From the NCBI RefSeq assembly GCF_000024785.1, contig NC_013441.1, positions 3,038,001 to 3,102,000 of the forward strand: a DNA stretch of 64,000 nucleotides, given 5' to 3'. A program made the position numbers and the translations under genes. Under the pieces are notes generated by a model, which was given only the letters and a program-made list of their open reading frames with translations, was not told the origin of the DNA and made no database searches. Positions 13,396 to 21,910 of the stretch are shown here, piece by piece. Position 1 is the first letter of the stretch. The number at the start of each line of letters is the position of its first letter. Source of the DNA: Gordonia bronchialis DSM 43247 (lineage in GTDB: Bacteria; Actinomycetota; Actinomycetes; Mycobacteriales; Mycobacteriaceae).

Positions 13396-14175
13396 ATGTC
13401 GGAAACCCGCCAGTACGGTGAGATCGCTGCCGAGTCGGCACCGAACCCCACCGTCGACGCCGCAGATCGGCATCCCGGCGGGCACCGCATCGCCCGGCAT
13501 CACCATCTGACCCACCAGATCGTCTACGCCAGCAGCGGCCTGGTGGAGGTGACGACGCAAGCCGGGACGTGGGTGGCCCCGCCCGACCGTGCGATCTGGA
13601 TACCGGCCCTCGCCTGGCACGAACACCGCTTCTATGGCAACACCGAGTTCAATTGCGTCTCCATCGAACCGTCGGCGCGGCCTTTCGCCGACGACGCACC
13701 GGTGGTCGTGGCCGTCACCGGACTGGTTCGCGAACTCATCGTCGAAGGCTCCCGCACCTCCGACCCGACGTGTCCCGCACAGCAGCGACTTCGCTCGGTG
13801 CTGCTCGACCAGTTGCGACGCACCGACGAGACCGCGCTCTCGCTGCGGACCCCGAGCGATGATCGTCTGGTGCACGCCTGCGCCATCGTCACCGCAGACC
13901 TCACCCGCAATCACTCCCTCGCCGACCTGGGCCGGACGGTGGGCGCAAGTAAGCGCACGCTGAGCCGACTACTCCGGGACGAACTCGGACTGACCTACCC
14001 GCAGTGGCGGACCAGTGTCCGGCTGCATCGGGCGCTGATCCTGCTCGCCGAAGGCGCCGGGGTCACCGAGGTGGCGCATCGTTGCGGCTGGGCGACGCCG
14101 AGCGCGTTCATCGACGCCTATCGGCGTGTACTCGGCCATACCCCCGGGTCACGTCGCGCGCCCGCACGCGTCTGA
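13396..14175 (+). CDS. AraC-family transcriptional regulator with cupin sensor
   Basis: A 259-residue regulator. The N-terminal half is a cupin-type effector-binding domain (HLTHQIVYASSGLVEVTTQA; WVAPPDRAIWIPALAWHEH) and the C-terminal 100 residues form the AraC double helix-turn-helix: SLADLGRTVGASKRTLSRLL and VTEVAHRCGWATPSAFIDAY, ending in the usual FxxxYRRVLGHTPG. ATG 13396 was preferred over an upstream start at 13315, which would overlap the divergent MFS gene. It shares a 55-bp promoter region with the exporter on the opposite strand, so local control of efflux is likely; the ligand is unknown. Confidence 0.85.
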   Translation: MSETRQYGEIAAESAPNPTVDAADRHPGGHRIARHHHLTHQIVYASSGLVEVTTQAGTWVAPPDRAIWIPALAWHEHRFYGNTEFNCVSIEPSARPFADDAPVVVAVTGLVRELIVEGSRTSDPTCPAQQRLRSVLLDQLRRTDETALSLRTPSDDRLVHACAIVTADLTRNHSLADLGRTVGASKRTLSRLLRDELGLTYPQWRTSVRLHRALILLAEGAGVTEVAHRCGWATPSAFIDAYRRVLGHTPGSRRAPARV

Positions 14176-14221
14176 CGCTGATGACGACCACGCTTCCGAC
14201 CGCCGTCCTATCGTGGTCGTC

Positions 14222-14902
14222 ATGACCTCAGCAGCCCCCATCACCGACACCTACACCGGCGACCTCTCCGCATCGAAGACACCTCAGCGCCGAACCCTGG
14301 ACTCGGCGTCGATCGTCAAACTCTCGGTGGGTCCGATGGACAACAACGTTTACATCGTGACCTCCCGCGCGACCGGCGAGCAGCTGATCATCGACGCCGC
14401 GAACGACGCCGAGGACATCCTCGCCGTCCTCGACCAACTACCCGGAACCCCGGCACTGATCCTCACCACCCACCAGCACTACGACCACTGGCAGGCACTG
14501 AAAGAGGTCGCCGCGGCGACCGGTGTGCCCACCGCCGCCGGTCGGCTCGACGCCGCCGAACTGCCGGTGACGCCCGATCGCCTCATCGACGACGGCGACG
14601 TCATCACCGTCGGGGACCTGGCCTTCGACGCGATCCACCTCGTCGGGCACACCCCGGGATCCATCGCGCTGGCACTCACCGACGGTGACACCGTGCATCT
14701 GTTCACCGGCGACTCGCTATTCCCCGGCGGGGTCGGCAAGACCTGGCAGCCGGGTGACTTCGAGACCCTGCTCGACGACGTCAGCACCAAGCTCTTCGAC
14801 CGCTACGACGACTCCACGGTCGTCTACCCGGGCCACGGCAAGGACACCACACTGGGTGCCGAACGACCGTCGCTGCCCGAGTGGCGCGAACGCGGATGGT
14901 GA
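14222..14902 (+). CDS. Metallo-beta-lactamase-fold hydrolase (glyoxalase II-like)
   Basis: A 226-residue MBL-fold enzyme. The metal-binding motif is THQHYDHWQAL near residues 82-92, further ligands appear at HTPGSIALAL and FTGDSLFPGG, and the final histidine at YPGHGKDTTLG. This arrangement is that of glyoxalase II-like thioester hydrolases, but other small hydrolytic functions are possible. No signal peptide, so cytoplasmic. In M. tuberculosis an MBL protein of this type (Rv1637c) lies beside uvrA, which fits the position here. The ATG at 14222 follows the preceding gene by 46 bp. Confidence 0.85.
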   Translation: MTSAAPITDTYTGDLSASKTPQRRTLDSASIVKLSVGPMDNNVYIVTSRATGEQLIIDAANDAEDILAVLDQLPGTPALILTTHQHYDHWQALKEVAAATGVPTAAGRLDAAELPVTPDRLIDDGDVITVGDLAFDAIHLVGHTPGSIALALTDGDTVHLFTGDSLFPGGVGKTWQPGDFETLLDDVSTKLFDRYDDSTVVYPGHGKDTTLGAERPSLPEWRERGW

Positions 14903-15062
14903 GCCGACGATCGCCGGGCGGACGCACCGGACCAGGTAGCGTGGACAAGGCCAAGAAGTGCGCACCATGGAGTCGGTCCCAGCCGGAAACCGGGCCCGGC
15001 TCCGAATATGACACCGCAGGAATTCGTCAACACAGAACCCAACCACCGAAGGTCGTGACCGA

Positions 15063-16202
15063 ATGATCCTCCGCCGTATCGCCCGTCCCATGCTCGCCTC
15101 GGTCTTCGTCTACGCGGGCATCGACTCCCTCCGGAATCCCACACACCGCGCCGACGTGGCGCGTGACTTCGTGAACGAGGCCGTAGACAAGCTGCCGGAC
15201 GAGGCAACGGCAAAGGTGCCCACCGATCCCGAGACCCTCGTCCGGATCAACGGTGCCATCCAGGTCGGCAGCGGGCTGCTGCTGGCCACCGGCAAATTCC
15301 CACGCGTGGCCGCGAGCACGCTCGCCGTCAGTCTGGTGCCGACCACCGTCGCCGGTCACGCGTTCTGGGAGGAGACCGACCCGGCCAAGCGGGCGCAGCA
15401 ACGCACCCAGTTCCTCAAGAACCTCAGTCTGCTCGGTGGTCTGCTGATCACTGCCGCCGACACCGAGGGCAAGCCCTCGCTGGCCTGGCGGGGCAAGAAG
15501 AAAGCCGGTGCCGCGGGTGACGCCATCGCTGCCGCACTGCCGATCGGCGCGGCCGCCGGCACGTCCACCTGGGAGTCGCTGCGCGAGCGCACCCATGAGG
15601 GTGCAGAGGTCCTCGGCGAGCGGTCGTCGGAGGCCGGCGAATACGTCAAGGAAGGTGCGCACCTGCTCTCCGAGCGATCCGCGGAGGCGGCCGCCAAGAT
15701 CCGCGAACACGCTCCTGAGATCGCCGAGGCCGCGCGGGAACGCTCAGCCGACGCCGCGGCGAAGTTCCAGAAGCATGCGCCCGAGATCGCGGATGCGGCT
15801 CGGGAACGGTCGGCGGAACTCGCGGAGAAGGCCGCCGACGCGGCGAGTGTCGTGGCCGACCGGATTCGTGACCGCGCTCCCGAGGTCGCCGACGCGGCCC
15901 GCGAACGGTCCAGCGGGCTCGCCCGGTTCGCCCGCAAGCGCGGACCGGAGATCGCCGACACCGCCCGCGAACGGTCGGCCGACCTGGCCGACGCGGCTCG
16001 CGCCAAGTCGAACGAGCTCGCCGACCTGGCCCGCACGAAGGGCCCGCAGGTTGCCGAGGTCGCCCGCGGGAAGGGCGCCGAGCTGGCCGACGCCGCCCGC
16101 GAACGCTCCGCTGACGTCGCCGACTCCGCCCGGGCCCTGGCCGCGTCGGCGAGCGACACCGCTGACGAGGGCCGTCGGCGCTGGCGCAAGGCCCGCAGCT
16201 GA
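15063..16202 (+). CDS. DoxX-family membrane protein with long repetitive helical tail
   Basis: A 379-residue protein. Residues 1-140 form a DoxX-type membrane domain with about four hydrophobic helices (PMLASVFVYAGIDSLRNP; VGSGLLLATGKFPRVAAS; FLKNLSLLGGLLITAADTEG). From residue 175 onward the chain is an array of roughly 11-residue repeats of the type AARERSADLADAARxxS, rich in Ala, Arg and Glu and with no Pro apart from periodic APE/GPE breaks. This resembles LEA/apolipoprotein-like amphipathic helices or a coiled coil. DoxX domains are known in redox-linked membrane complexes of mycobacteria; the function of the tail is unknown. The ATG at 15063 overlaps no other gene. Confidence 0.8.
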   Translation: MILRRIARPMLASVFVYAGIDSLRNPTHRADVARDFVNEAVDKLPDEATAKVPTDPETLVRINGAIQVGSGLLLATGKFPRVAASTLAVSLVPTTVAGHAFWEETDPAKRAQQRTQFLKNLSLLGGLLITAADTEGKPSLAWRGKKKAGAAGDAIAAALPIGAAAGTSTWESLRERTHEGAEVLGERSSEAGEYVKEGAHLLSERSAEAAAKIREHAPEIAEAARERSADAAAKFQKHAPEIADAARERSAELAEKAADAASVVADRIRDRAPEVADAARERSSGLARFARKRGPEIADTARERSADLADAARAKSNELADLARTKGPQVAEVARGKGAELADAARERSADVADSARALAASASDTADEGRRRWRKARS

Positions 16203-16284
16203 GAGATCCGCAGAGGTATAGCGCCTGATCACCCCAGCCGAGACGCAGCCGGACGCGGCGCACCCACCGCACGAGTACCCGTGG

Positions 16285-16956
16285 GTGTCCGCGGTCCGTG
16301 CTGTCTACCCGCAGCCGGACCGGCCCCTACCCGAGCGTCCCGACGCCGCCGCCCGGCTCGTCGTCGCAGTCGGCTCCAACGCGTCGCCCGCGGTGATGGC
16401 GGCCAAACTCGGCCACGCGATCCCCATCTTCGGCGTCCGCGTGGCCGGTCTGGCCGTCGGGCACTCCGCCCACGTGGCGGCACGCGGCTACATCCCGGCC
16501 ACCCCCGTACCGAGCCCCGGCGCTGCCCTCAGCACCGGTGCCGCCTGGCTCGGCGACGACGACCTCGCGACACTGGACTCCACCGAACCGAACTATCATC
16601 GATTAACAGTGACTACGCACGACCATCCCCTGTGTCCCTCCCCGGATCAGCCACCGACGCCCGACGACGCGCCCACCGAGTTCTCGGTGTACGTGTCGCG
16701 CCACGGTGCGCTCGGCGACGCCCGGACCGGCGAGGTGCTGACCTTCGGCCCGCAGCAACGCGTCCTGGACTGGCTGCACGCGCGCGTCGGTGACCCCGTG
16801 TTCAGCGGGGATGCCGCCACCGTCTGTGCGCGACTCGGCCGACCCGCCACCGCGCGCACGATCACCGAGCGCCTGCACGCACACGGCCTCGCGCTTCCGG
16901 TGTGGCCGTCGCACGGTGACGCCGCGAGCGCAGTCGGGACCGGAGTCCGCAGATGA
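16285..16956 (+). CDS. GGCT-like fold hypothetical protein
   Basis: A 223-residue cytoplasmic protein. Two segments recall the gamma-glutamylcyclotransferase-like fold: an N-terminal VVAVGSNASPAVMAAKLG, like the YGSN loop, and WLGDDDLATLDSTEPNYHRL, like the conserved LDxxE-Y region. Function is not established; other GGCT-like enzymes act on gamma-glutamylamines or on peptide adducts. The start is uncertain: GTG 16285 is the only standard start, yet the codons before it (HEYPW) also read as protein and the first upstream stop is at about 16219. Its stop overlaps the ATG of helR by four bases, so the two are translationally coupled. Confidence 0.6.
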   Translation: MSAVRAVYPQPDRPLPERPDAAARLVVAVGSNASPAVMAAKLGHAIPIFGVRVAGLAVGHSAHVAARGYIPATPVPSPGAALSTGAAWLGDDDLATLDSTEPNYHRLTVTTHDHPLCPSPDQPPTPDDAPTEFSVYVSRHGALGDARTGEVLTFGPQQRVLDWLHARVGDPVFSGDAATVCARLGRPATARTITERLHAHGLALPVWPSHGDAASAVGTGVRR

Positions 16957-19319
16957 CCGCGGTCTCTCCCGACGCCGATCCCCGCTTCGACGAGGAACAG
17001 GCTCATCTCGACCGCGTCTACGGGCGTCTGGACCGCATGCGATCCACGACCCGCCGGCGCCTGTCGACCACGCTGAGCGAGTCCGGCGGCACTCCGCAGG
17101 CCCGGTCCGAGCGCGAGTCGTATGAACGGATGTACACCGAGGATCTCGCCAAATTCGATGCCGCCGAACACAATCTGTATTTCGGCCGGCTCGACCTCGA
17201 CGACGGTGAAGTCCGTCGGATCGGACGGATCGGGGTCCTCGACGACGGGATCGGCGAAGACGGCGTCCGCGACGAGGAAGCAGCCGACTCGACGTTGCTG
17301 CTGGACTGGCGGGCTCCGCTGTCGCGCCCGTTCTATCTGGCCACACCGGCCGCACCGGAGGAAGTCACCCGCCGTCGTCACATCCGCACCCGCAGCCGTA
17401 AGGTCCGCGGCGTCAGCGATGAGCTGCTCACCGGCGCCGAAGCCGACTTCGACGACGTGGGCAACGGCGACGTGGTGAATGAATCCGCCCTCGTCGCCGC
17501 ACTCAACGCCGCCCGCACCGGCGAGATGACCGACATCGTCGAGACGATCCAGCGTGAGCAGGACCTCATCATCCGCTCGACGCACCGGGGTGTCACCGTC
17601 ATCCAGGGCGGACCGGGCACCGGCAAGACCGCCGTCGCGCTGCATCGCGCCGCCTACCTGCTCTACACGCATCGGGACATCTTGTCGCGCAGCGGAATTC
17701 TGATCGTAGGCCCTAACGACGACTTCCTGACCTACATCGGTCAGGTGCTGCCGTCGTTGGGCGAGTCCGGTGTCCTGTTGTCCACCATCGGAAATCTGTT
17801 CCCGGGGGTCACCGCGCAGGCTGTGGATTCTCGCGCGGCCGCGGTGGTCAAGGGCGATCTGCGGATGGTCGACGTACTCAAGCGTGCGGTCCGCGCCCGT
17901 CAGTCATTGCCGAGCACGCCGGTCACCGTCGACTTCGACGGCTATCAGGTGCAGATCGATTCTGCTCTGATCAAGAATGCCCGTGCGAAGGCACGCAGCA
18001 CCCGCCGCGCGCACAATCTCGCCCAGCGTCCCTTCCTGCGCGCCGCCGTCGGCGAACTCGCAGTCCGTCATGCCAACACCATCGGCGCCAGCCTCCTCGA
18101 CGGTTCGCAGCTGCTCAGTGTCGATGACATCGCCGACATCCGCGACGACATGAGCCGCGATCCCGACATCCGCGCAGCCCTGGTCCGCTACTGGCCGTCG
18201 CTGACCCCGCAGGATCTGTTGCGCGACTTCTACGCCGACCCCGCCGCCATCCGCCGCGCCACCCCGGGGTGGTCGGATGCGGAGCGTGGCGCTCTCGGCC
18301 GGCCCGCCGGGCCACGTGAGTCGTCGGGGACGGACTTCTCCCCTGCCGACGTCCCGTTGCTCGACGAGCTGGCCGAACTCATCGGCTACGGCACCGAGGA
18401 CGCCGAACGTGCCGAACGAGCACGCTGGCGGCGTCAGCTCGCCGAGGCCCAGGACGCCCTCGACATCCTGACCGGCTCCGCGCCGCAGGACATCGAGGAC
18501 GAACTCGACCCCGAGATCCTGATGGCGTACGACCTCATCGACGCCGAGCAACTCGCCGCCCGCCAGACCGAGGTCCGCAGCGCCACCACCGCCGAACGCG
18601 CCTACGGCGACCGGACCTGGACGTTCGGTCATGTGATCGTCGACGAAGCACAGGAACTCTCCGCGATGGCCTGGCGGATGATCATGCGCCGCATACCGAA
18701 TCGTTGGATGACCATCATCGGCGACACCGCGCAGACCAGTGACGAGGCGGGCACGCGGTCGTGGCGCGAGGTGCTGCAACCGTACGTCGCCAACCGCTGG
18801 CAGTTGCGCGAACTGACCGTCAACTACCGCACCCCCAGCGAGATCATGCGCTACGCCACGCGTGTACTGGGCCGCATCGGCGACGCCGCTACAGCACCGA
18901 CATCCTTGCGCAGCAACGGAATCCAGCCCACCTCGGTCACTCCCGATGCTGTCGGTCAGCCGACCCTGGAGGATGCGGTGGTCGCGGTCTCGCGCCACCA
19001 GCACACCGGTCTCACCGCCGTCATCGTGCCCGAGATGCTGTACCGGTCGGTGTCCGCAGCGGTCGCCGGCGCCGGACTCGACGACCCGCCGCGCGTCTAC
19101 ACCGTCCGCACCGCCAAGGGCCTGGAGTTCGACACGACGGTCGTCGTCGAACCGTCCGCGATCATCGGCGAGGCCGATGGGCCGGAACAGTACGGCTACA
19201 GCGATCTCTATGTGGCCCTCACCCGCGCGACCCAGCGCCTGCTGGTGGTGCACGCCCAACCGCTGCCCGACGAACTCGCCGATATGCCCACGCAGCCCAA
19301 CCCCACACCCGCCGACTGA
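16953..19319 (+). CDS. helR: HelD/HelR-type RNA polymerase-recycling helicase-like ATPase
   Basis: A 788-residue SF1-type ATPase of the actinobacterial HelD/HelR class, which removes stalled or rifamycin-bound RNA polymerase from DNA. The N-terminal coiled coil (FDEEQAHLDRVYGRLDRMRS) that reaches into the polymerase secondary channel is present, then WRAPLSRPFYLATP, the Walker A GGPGTGKTAVALHRAAYLLY near residue 218, Walker B IVDEAQELSAMAWRMI, motif III GDTAQTSDEAG, motif IV NYRTPSEIM and the C-terminal VYTVRTAKGLEFDTTVVVEP. Such proteins give rifampicin tolerance in several actinobacteria. The ATG overlaps the preceding stop (ATGA). A rifamycin-associated element was not recognised upstream. 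Confidence 0.9.
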   Translation: MTAVSPDADPRFDEEQAHLDRVYGRLDRMRSTTRRRLSTTLSESGGTPQARSERESYERMYTEDLAKFDAAEHNLYFGRLDLDDGEVRRIGRIGVLDDGIGEDGVRDEEAADSTLLLDWRAPLSRPFYLATPAAPEEVTRRRHIRTRSRKVRGVSDELLTGAEADFDDVGNGDVVNESALVAALNAARTGEMTDIVETIQREQDLIIRSTHRGVTVIQGGPGTGKTAVALHRAAYLLYTHRDILSRSGILIVGPNDDFLTYIGQVLPSLGESGVLLSTIGNLFPGVTAQAVDSRAAAVVKGDLRMVDVLKRAVRARQSLPSTPVTVDFDGYQVQIDSALIKNARAKARSTRRAHNLAQRPFLRAAVGELAVRHANTIGASLLDGSQLLSVDDIADIRDDMSRDPDIRAALVRYWPSLTPQDLLRDFYADPAAIRRATPGWSDAERGALGRPAGPRESSGTDFSPADVPLLDELAELIGYGTEDAERAERARWRRQLAEAQDALDILTGSAPQDIEDELDPEILMAYDLIDAEQLAARQTEVRSATTAERAYGDRTWTFGHVIVDEAQELSAMAWRMIMRRIPNRWMTIIGDTAQTSDEAGTRSWREVLQPYVANRWQLRELTVNYRTPSEIMRYATRVLGRIGDAATAPTSLRSNGIQPTSVTPDAVGQPTLEDAVVAVSRHQHTGLTAVIVPEMLYRSVSAAVAGAGLDDPPRVYTVRTAKGLEFDTTVVVEPSAIIGEADGPEQYGYSDLYVALTRATQRLLVVHAQPLPDELADMPTQPNPTPAD

Positions 19320-19348
19320 GCCGCCACCCGTCCAGCCAGCCGACGGCG

Positions 19349-19972
19349 CTAGCCTGCAGAAAGTGCGGCCAGCGCCTCGTCCACGCTCAGCACATCGGCG
19401 TATTTGGCCTGTAGGTCAAGGAGATTGGCCCGATGAATGGCAGGTTCCCGCTCGCCACAGGCCTCATCGATGACGAGCGGCCGGAATCCGTGTTGCAGGG
19501 CGTCGGTCGCCGTCGCCCGGATGCATCCGCTGGTGCTCAATCCGCAGATGTAGAGCGTGTCGATGCCCGCGGCAGTGAGTGTGGCGGCCAGCGTCGTCCC
19601 GAAGAAGGCACTGGCGTACTGCTTGGTCACGATCACCTCGCCGGGTTCGGGACGTGGCTCGTCGACGAAGTCGCCGAGCGCCGATCCCTCCTCGAACACC
19701 TTGAGTGCCGGAATCTTTCGCATGAACAGTCCACCGTCGGCCCCGCCGGGGAGGTAAACGACCCGGGTGAACACCACCGGTACCGCGCTGTCGCGTGCGG
19801 CCGCGACCACTCGCCCGCAGGCCGCAACCGCATCTTCGACCGGCGCGCGCAGCGGCGACGCGTCGTCAAGGTACGCGCGTACCAGATCGACGACGAGCAC
19901 CGCCGGCCGGCGACCGGGACCGAGGTCACCGGCGAACCCCGAATCCCGGTAGGCCTCGAGGGCGTCGTTCAC
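19349..19972 (-). CDS. Isochorismatase-family amidohydrolase (N-carbamoylsarcosine amidase-like)
   Basis: A 207-residue cysteine hydrolase of the isochorismatase superfamily. The catalytic triad can be placed: Asp29 (VLVVDLV), Lys117 (VIVTKQYASAFFGT) and Cys150 (CGLSTSGCIRATATDAL). The sequence around the Lys and Cys resembles N-carbamoylsarcosine amidohydrolase and maleamate amidase more than nicotinamidase, so cleavage of a carbamoyl or amide group with release of ammonia is expected. The GTG start overlaps the stop of hyuB (GTGA), which implies translational coupling and a shared pathway with the hydantoinase/oxoprolinase subunits. Last gene of the leftward operon. Confidence 0.82.
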   Translation of the reverse strand: MNDALEAYRDSGFAGDLGPGRRPAVLVVDLVRAYLDDASPLRAPVEDAVAACGRVVAAARDSAVPVVFTRVVYLPGGADGGLFMRKIPALKVFEEGSALGDFVDEPRPEPGEVIVTKQYASAFFGTTLAATLTAAGIDTLYICGLSTSGCIRATATDALQHGFRPLVIDEACGEREPAIHRANLLDLQAKYADVLSVDEALAALSAG

Positions 19973-21858
19973 GCCCCAACTGCCTTGCGCACGTTGACCG
20001 GCGGCCGCGGCGGCTGCAACCCGGTCTCCGCCTCGCAGTTCGCCAGGATCTCGGCGATCTCGGGCCCCTTGTCGAAGACCGGGAGTTCCCCACGGCCCGA
20101 GCGTATCTCGGTCCGCAGCGCGTCGGTGGCCGCCACGTCGACGGTGCCGTCCTCAGCACAGACGACGCCGTATCCGTCGCGGGCGCCCGCCGCGCTGACC
20201 AGCTTGCGCCGTACTTCCAGCGCCACCAGTTCCGGGTCCCGCTCGAGCGGATCACCCCATCCGCCGCCACCCCAGGTGACGAAGTGCAGGACATCACCGC
20301 GACCGACCGGGACATCGTGAATCTTGCTGGGCAATACTTCCACCTCGCCCGATGCTCGCACGATCCACTTGCGGCCCCGCGCACCGGGTTTGCCACCGTT
20401 CACACCCCATGGGTAGGTGAGCCACCGATCGTCGTGGATGGCGATGGTGCCGGGCTCCTCGAAGTGGTACGCGACGTCCACACCGTTCCCGCCGCGGTGC
20501 AGGCCTGCCCCGCCGGTGTCGCGGATGGTCTCCCACCGTTCCACCCGCAACGGATAATACGACTCGAGGTATTCGCACGGGATGTTCACGAACGACGGCC
20601 AGAGCGAGTGGCCGTCCGGCCCGTCGCCCATCGGACGGCCCGGGATGCCACCGAAGCCGATCGAGTACAGCTGGAACCACTCTCCGTCGCGAGGACCGCC
20701 GTCGTAGTGTCCCGAGTACATGAAGTGCGGCGACGACGAGAAGCCGGCCGCGTTGAGGATCTCCGGGTTGTTCTTGCCGAGCAGACCACCGAACAGATCA
20801 AAGACGCGGCCGATCCCGTGATTGCGACCGTTGAGCGCGGCCGGATACCGGGGTTTCCAGAATGAGTCCTCGGGAATGGTCACGTCGATCAGCGGGTAAA
20901 AGCCGTCGTTCCAGAGGATCTGGGGGTCGGCGACGGTGATCACGTAGATCCCGAAGAACATGCGGACCAGGTTCTCGTTGATGAAGTAGTTCACCGGGCC
21001 GACGGCCTGCGGCGCCGCCTCGGAGAAGTCGAGGTGGACCTTCTCCCCGGTGCGGGTCAGCTTGATGGTGAGTTCGTAAGGGCCGTAACCACATCCGTCG
21101 TCGCAAATGTAGTCGCTGAACTCGATGGTCTCACCGTCGACGAACAACATCGACAACAGGACTTTCATCGCCTGGTAGTTGCGGTCGAGCAGCGCGTCGA
21201 GCGCCGAGAGGTACACGTCCGCACCGAAGCGGTCGCACAGTTCACCGATGCGGCGCGCCGCGGTGGTACACGCGGCGACGAGCCCGTTGAGGTCGGCGCG
21301 ATTCCAGTCCGGCATCCGCACCTGGTTGAGGATGATGTCGAGCGCGGTCTCGTTGAGCTCCCCGCCGCTGTAGAGCTTGAACGGCGGGATCACCACGCCC
21401 TCTTCGAAGATCGTGCGCGCGTCGGTCGGCATCGACGACGGGGTCTTGCCACCGACGTCGGACATGTGACCGAACATCGACGCCCAGCCGACGACTCGAC
21501 CCTCGTGGAAGATCGGCAGCACGATGAGCCAGTCGTTGGCGTGGCTGATCGCGGCACCACACGCATAGGGATCCGACGTTAGCAGGATGTCACCCTCGCC
21601 GACGGTGCCGTCGAAGTTGTCGAGGAAATCCGGAACCGACAGCCCGAACTGGCCGACCACCATCTTGCCACTCGGGTCGGCGATGAGCGGGAACTCGTCG
21701 TGTTGTTCGCGGATGCCCGGTGAGAGCGCTGTCCGGAACAGCACCTCATCCATCTCGTAACGGGCGTTGCGCAAGGCGTTTTCGATGATGTCGAGGGTGA
21801 CCGGATCGACCGGCACCTTGGTGGCGGGGGTGGTCGAGGTCTCGATGATGGTTGCCAT
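19969..21858 (-). CDS. hyuB: Hydantoinase B/oxoprolinase family protein
   Basis: The 629-residue B subunit of an ATP-dependent hydantoinase/oxoprolinase-type enzyme. It has the family landmarks ISHANDWLIVLPIFHEGRVVGW, FGHMSDVGG near residue 130, and the C-terminal GGNGVDVAYHF and TWGGGGWGDPLERDPE. It needs the A subunit encoded next to it. Known members open hydantoins, 5-oxoproline or caprolactam, or carboxylate acetone/acetophenone; the substrate here cannot be told from sequence. It lies 52 bp downstream of hyuA and overlaps the amidohydrolase gene. Confidence 0.9.
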   Translation of the reverse strand: MATIIETSTTPATKVPVDPVTLDIIENALRNARYEMDEVLFRTALSPGIREQHDEFPLIADPSGKMVVGQFGLSVPDFLDNFDGTVGEGDILLTSDPYACGAAISHANDWLIVLPIFHEGRVVGWASMFGHMSDVGGKTPSSMPTDARTIFEEGVVIPPFKLYSGGELNETALDIILNQVRMPDWNRADLNGLVAACTTAARRIGELCDRFGADVYLSALDALLDRNYQAMKVLLSMLFVDGETIEFSDYICDDGCGYGPYELTIKLTRTGEKVHLDFSEAAPQAVGPVNYFINENLVRMFFGIYVITVADPQILWNDGFYPLIDVTIPEDSFWKPRYPAALNGRNHGIGRVFDLFGGLLGKNNPEILNAAGFSSSPHFMYSGHYDGGPRDGEWFQLYSIGFGGIPGRPMGDGPDGHSLWPSFVNIPCEYLESYYPLRVERWETIRDTGGAGLHRGGNGVDVAYHFEEPGTIAIHDDRWLTYPWGVNGGKPGARGRKWIVRASGEVEVLPSKIHDVPVGRGDVLHFVTWGGGGWGDPLERDPELVALEVRRKLVSAAGARDGYGVVCAEDGTVDVAATDALRTEIRSGRGELPVFDKGPEIAEILANCEAETGLQPPRPPVNVRKAVGA

Positions 21859-21910
21859 CGCGAAGCTCCTGTGATCGGGGAAAGGGAGAGTGTGGGTGGG
21901 TCGGGCGGGC

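Noticed and set aside
17904..19259. 451-codon minus-strand ORF opposite helR
   Set aside because: Antisense of conserved helicase motifs; no independent support.
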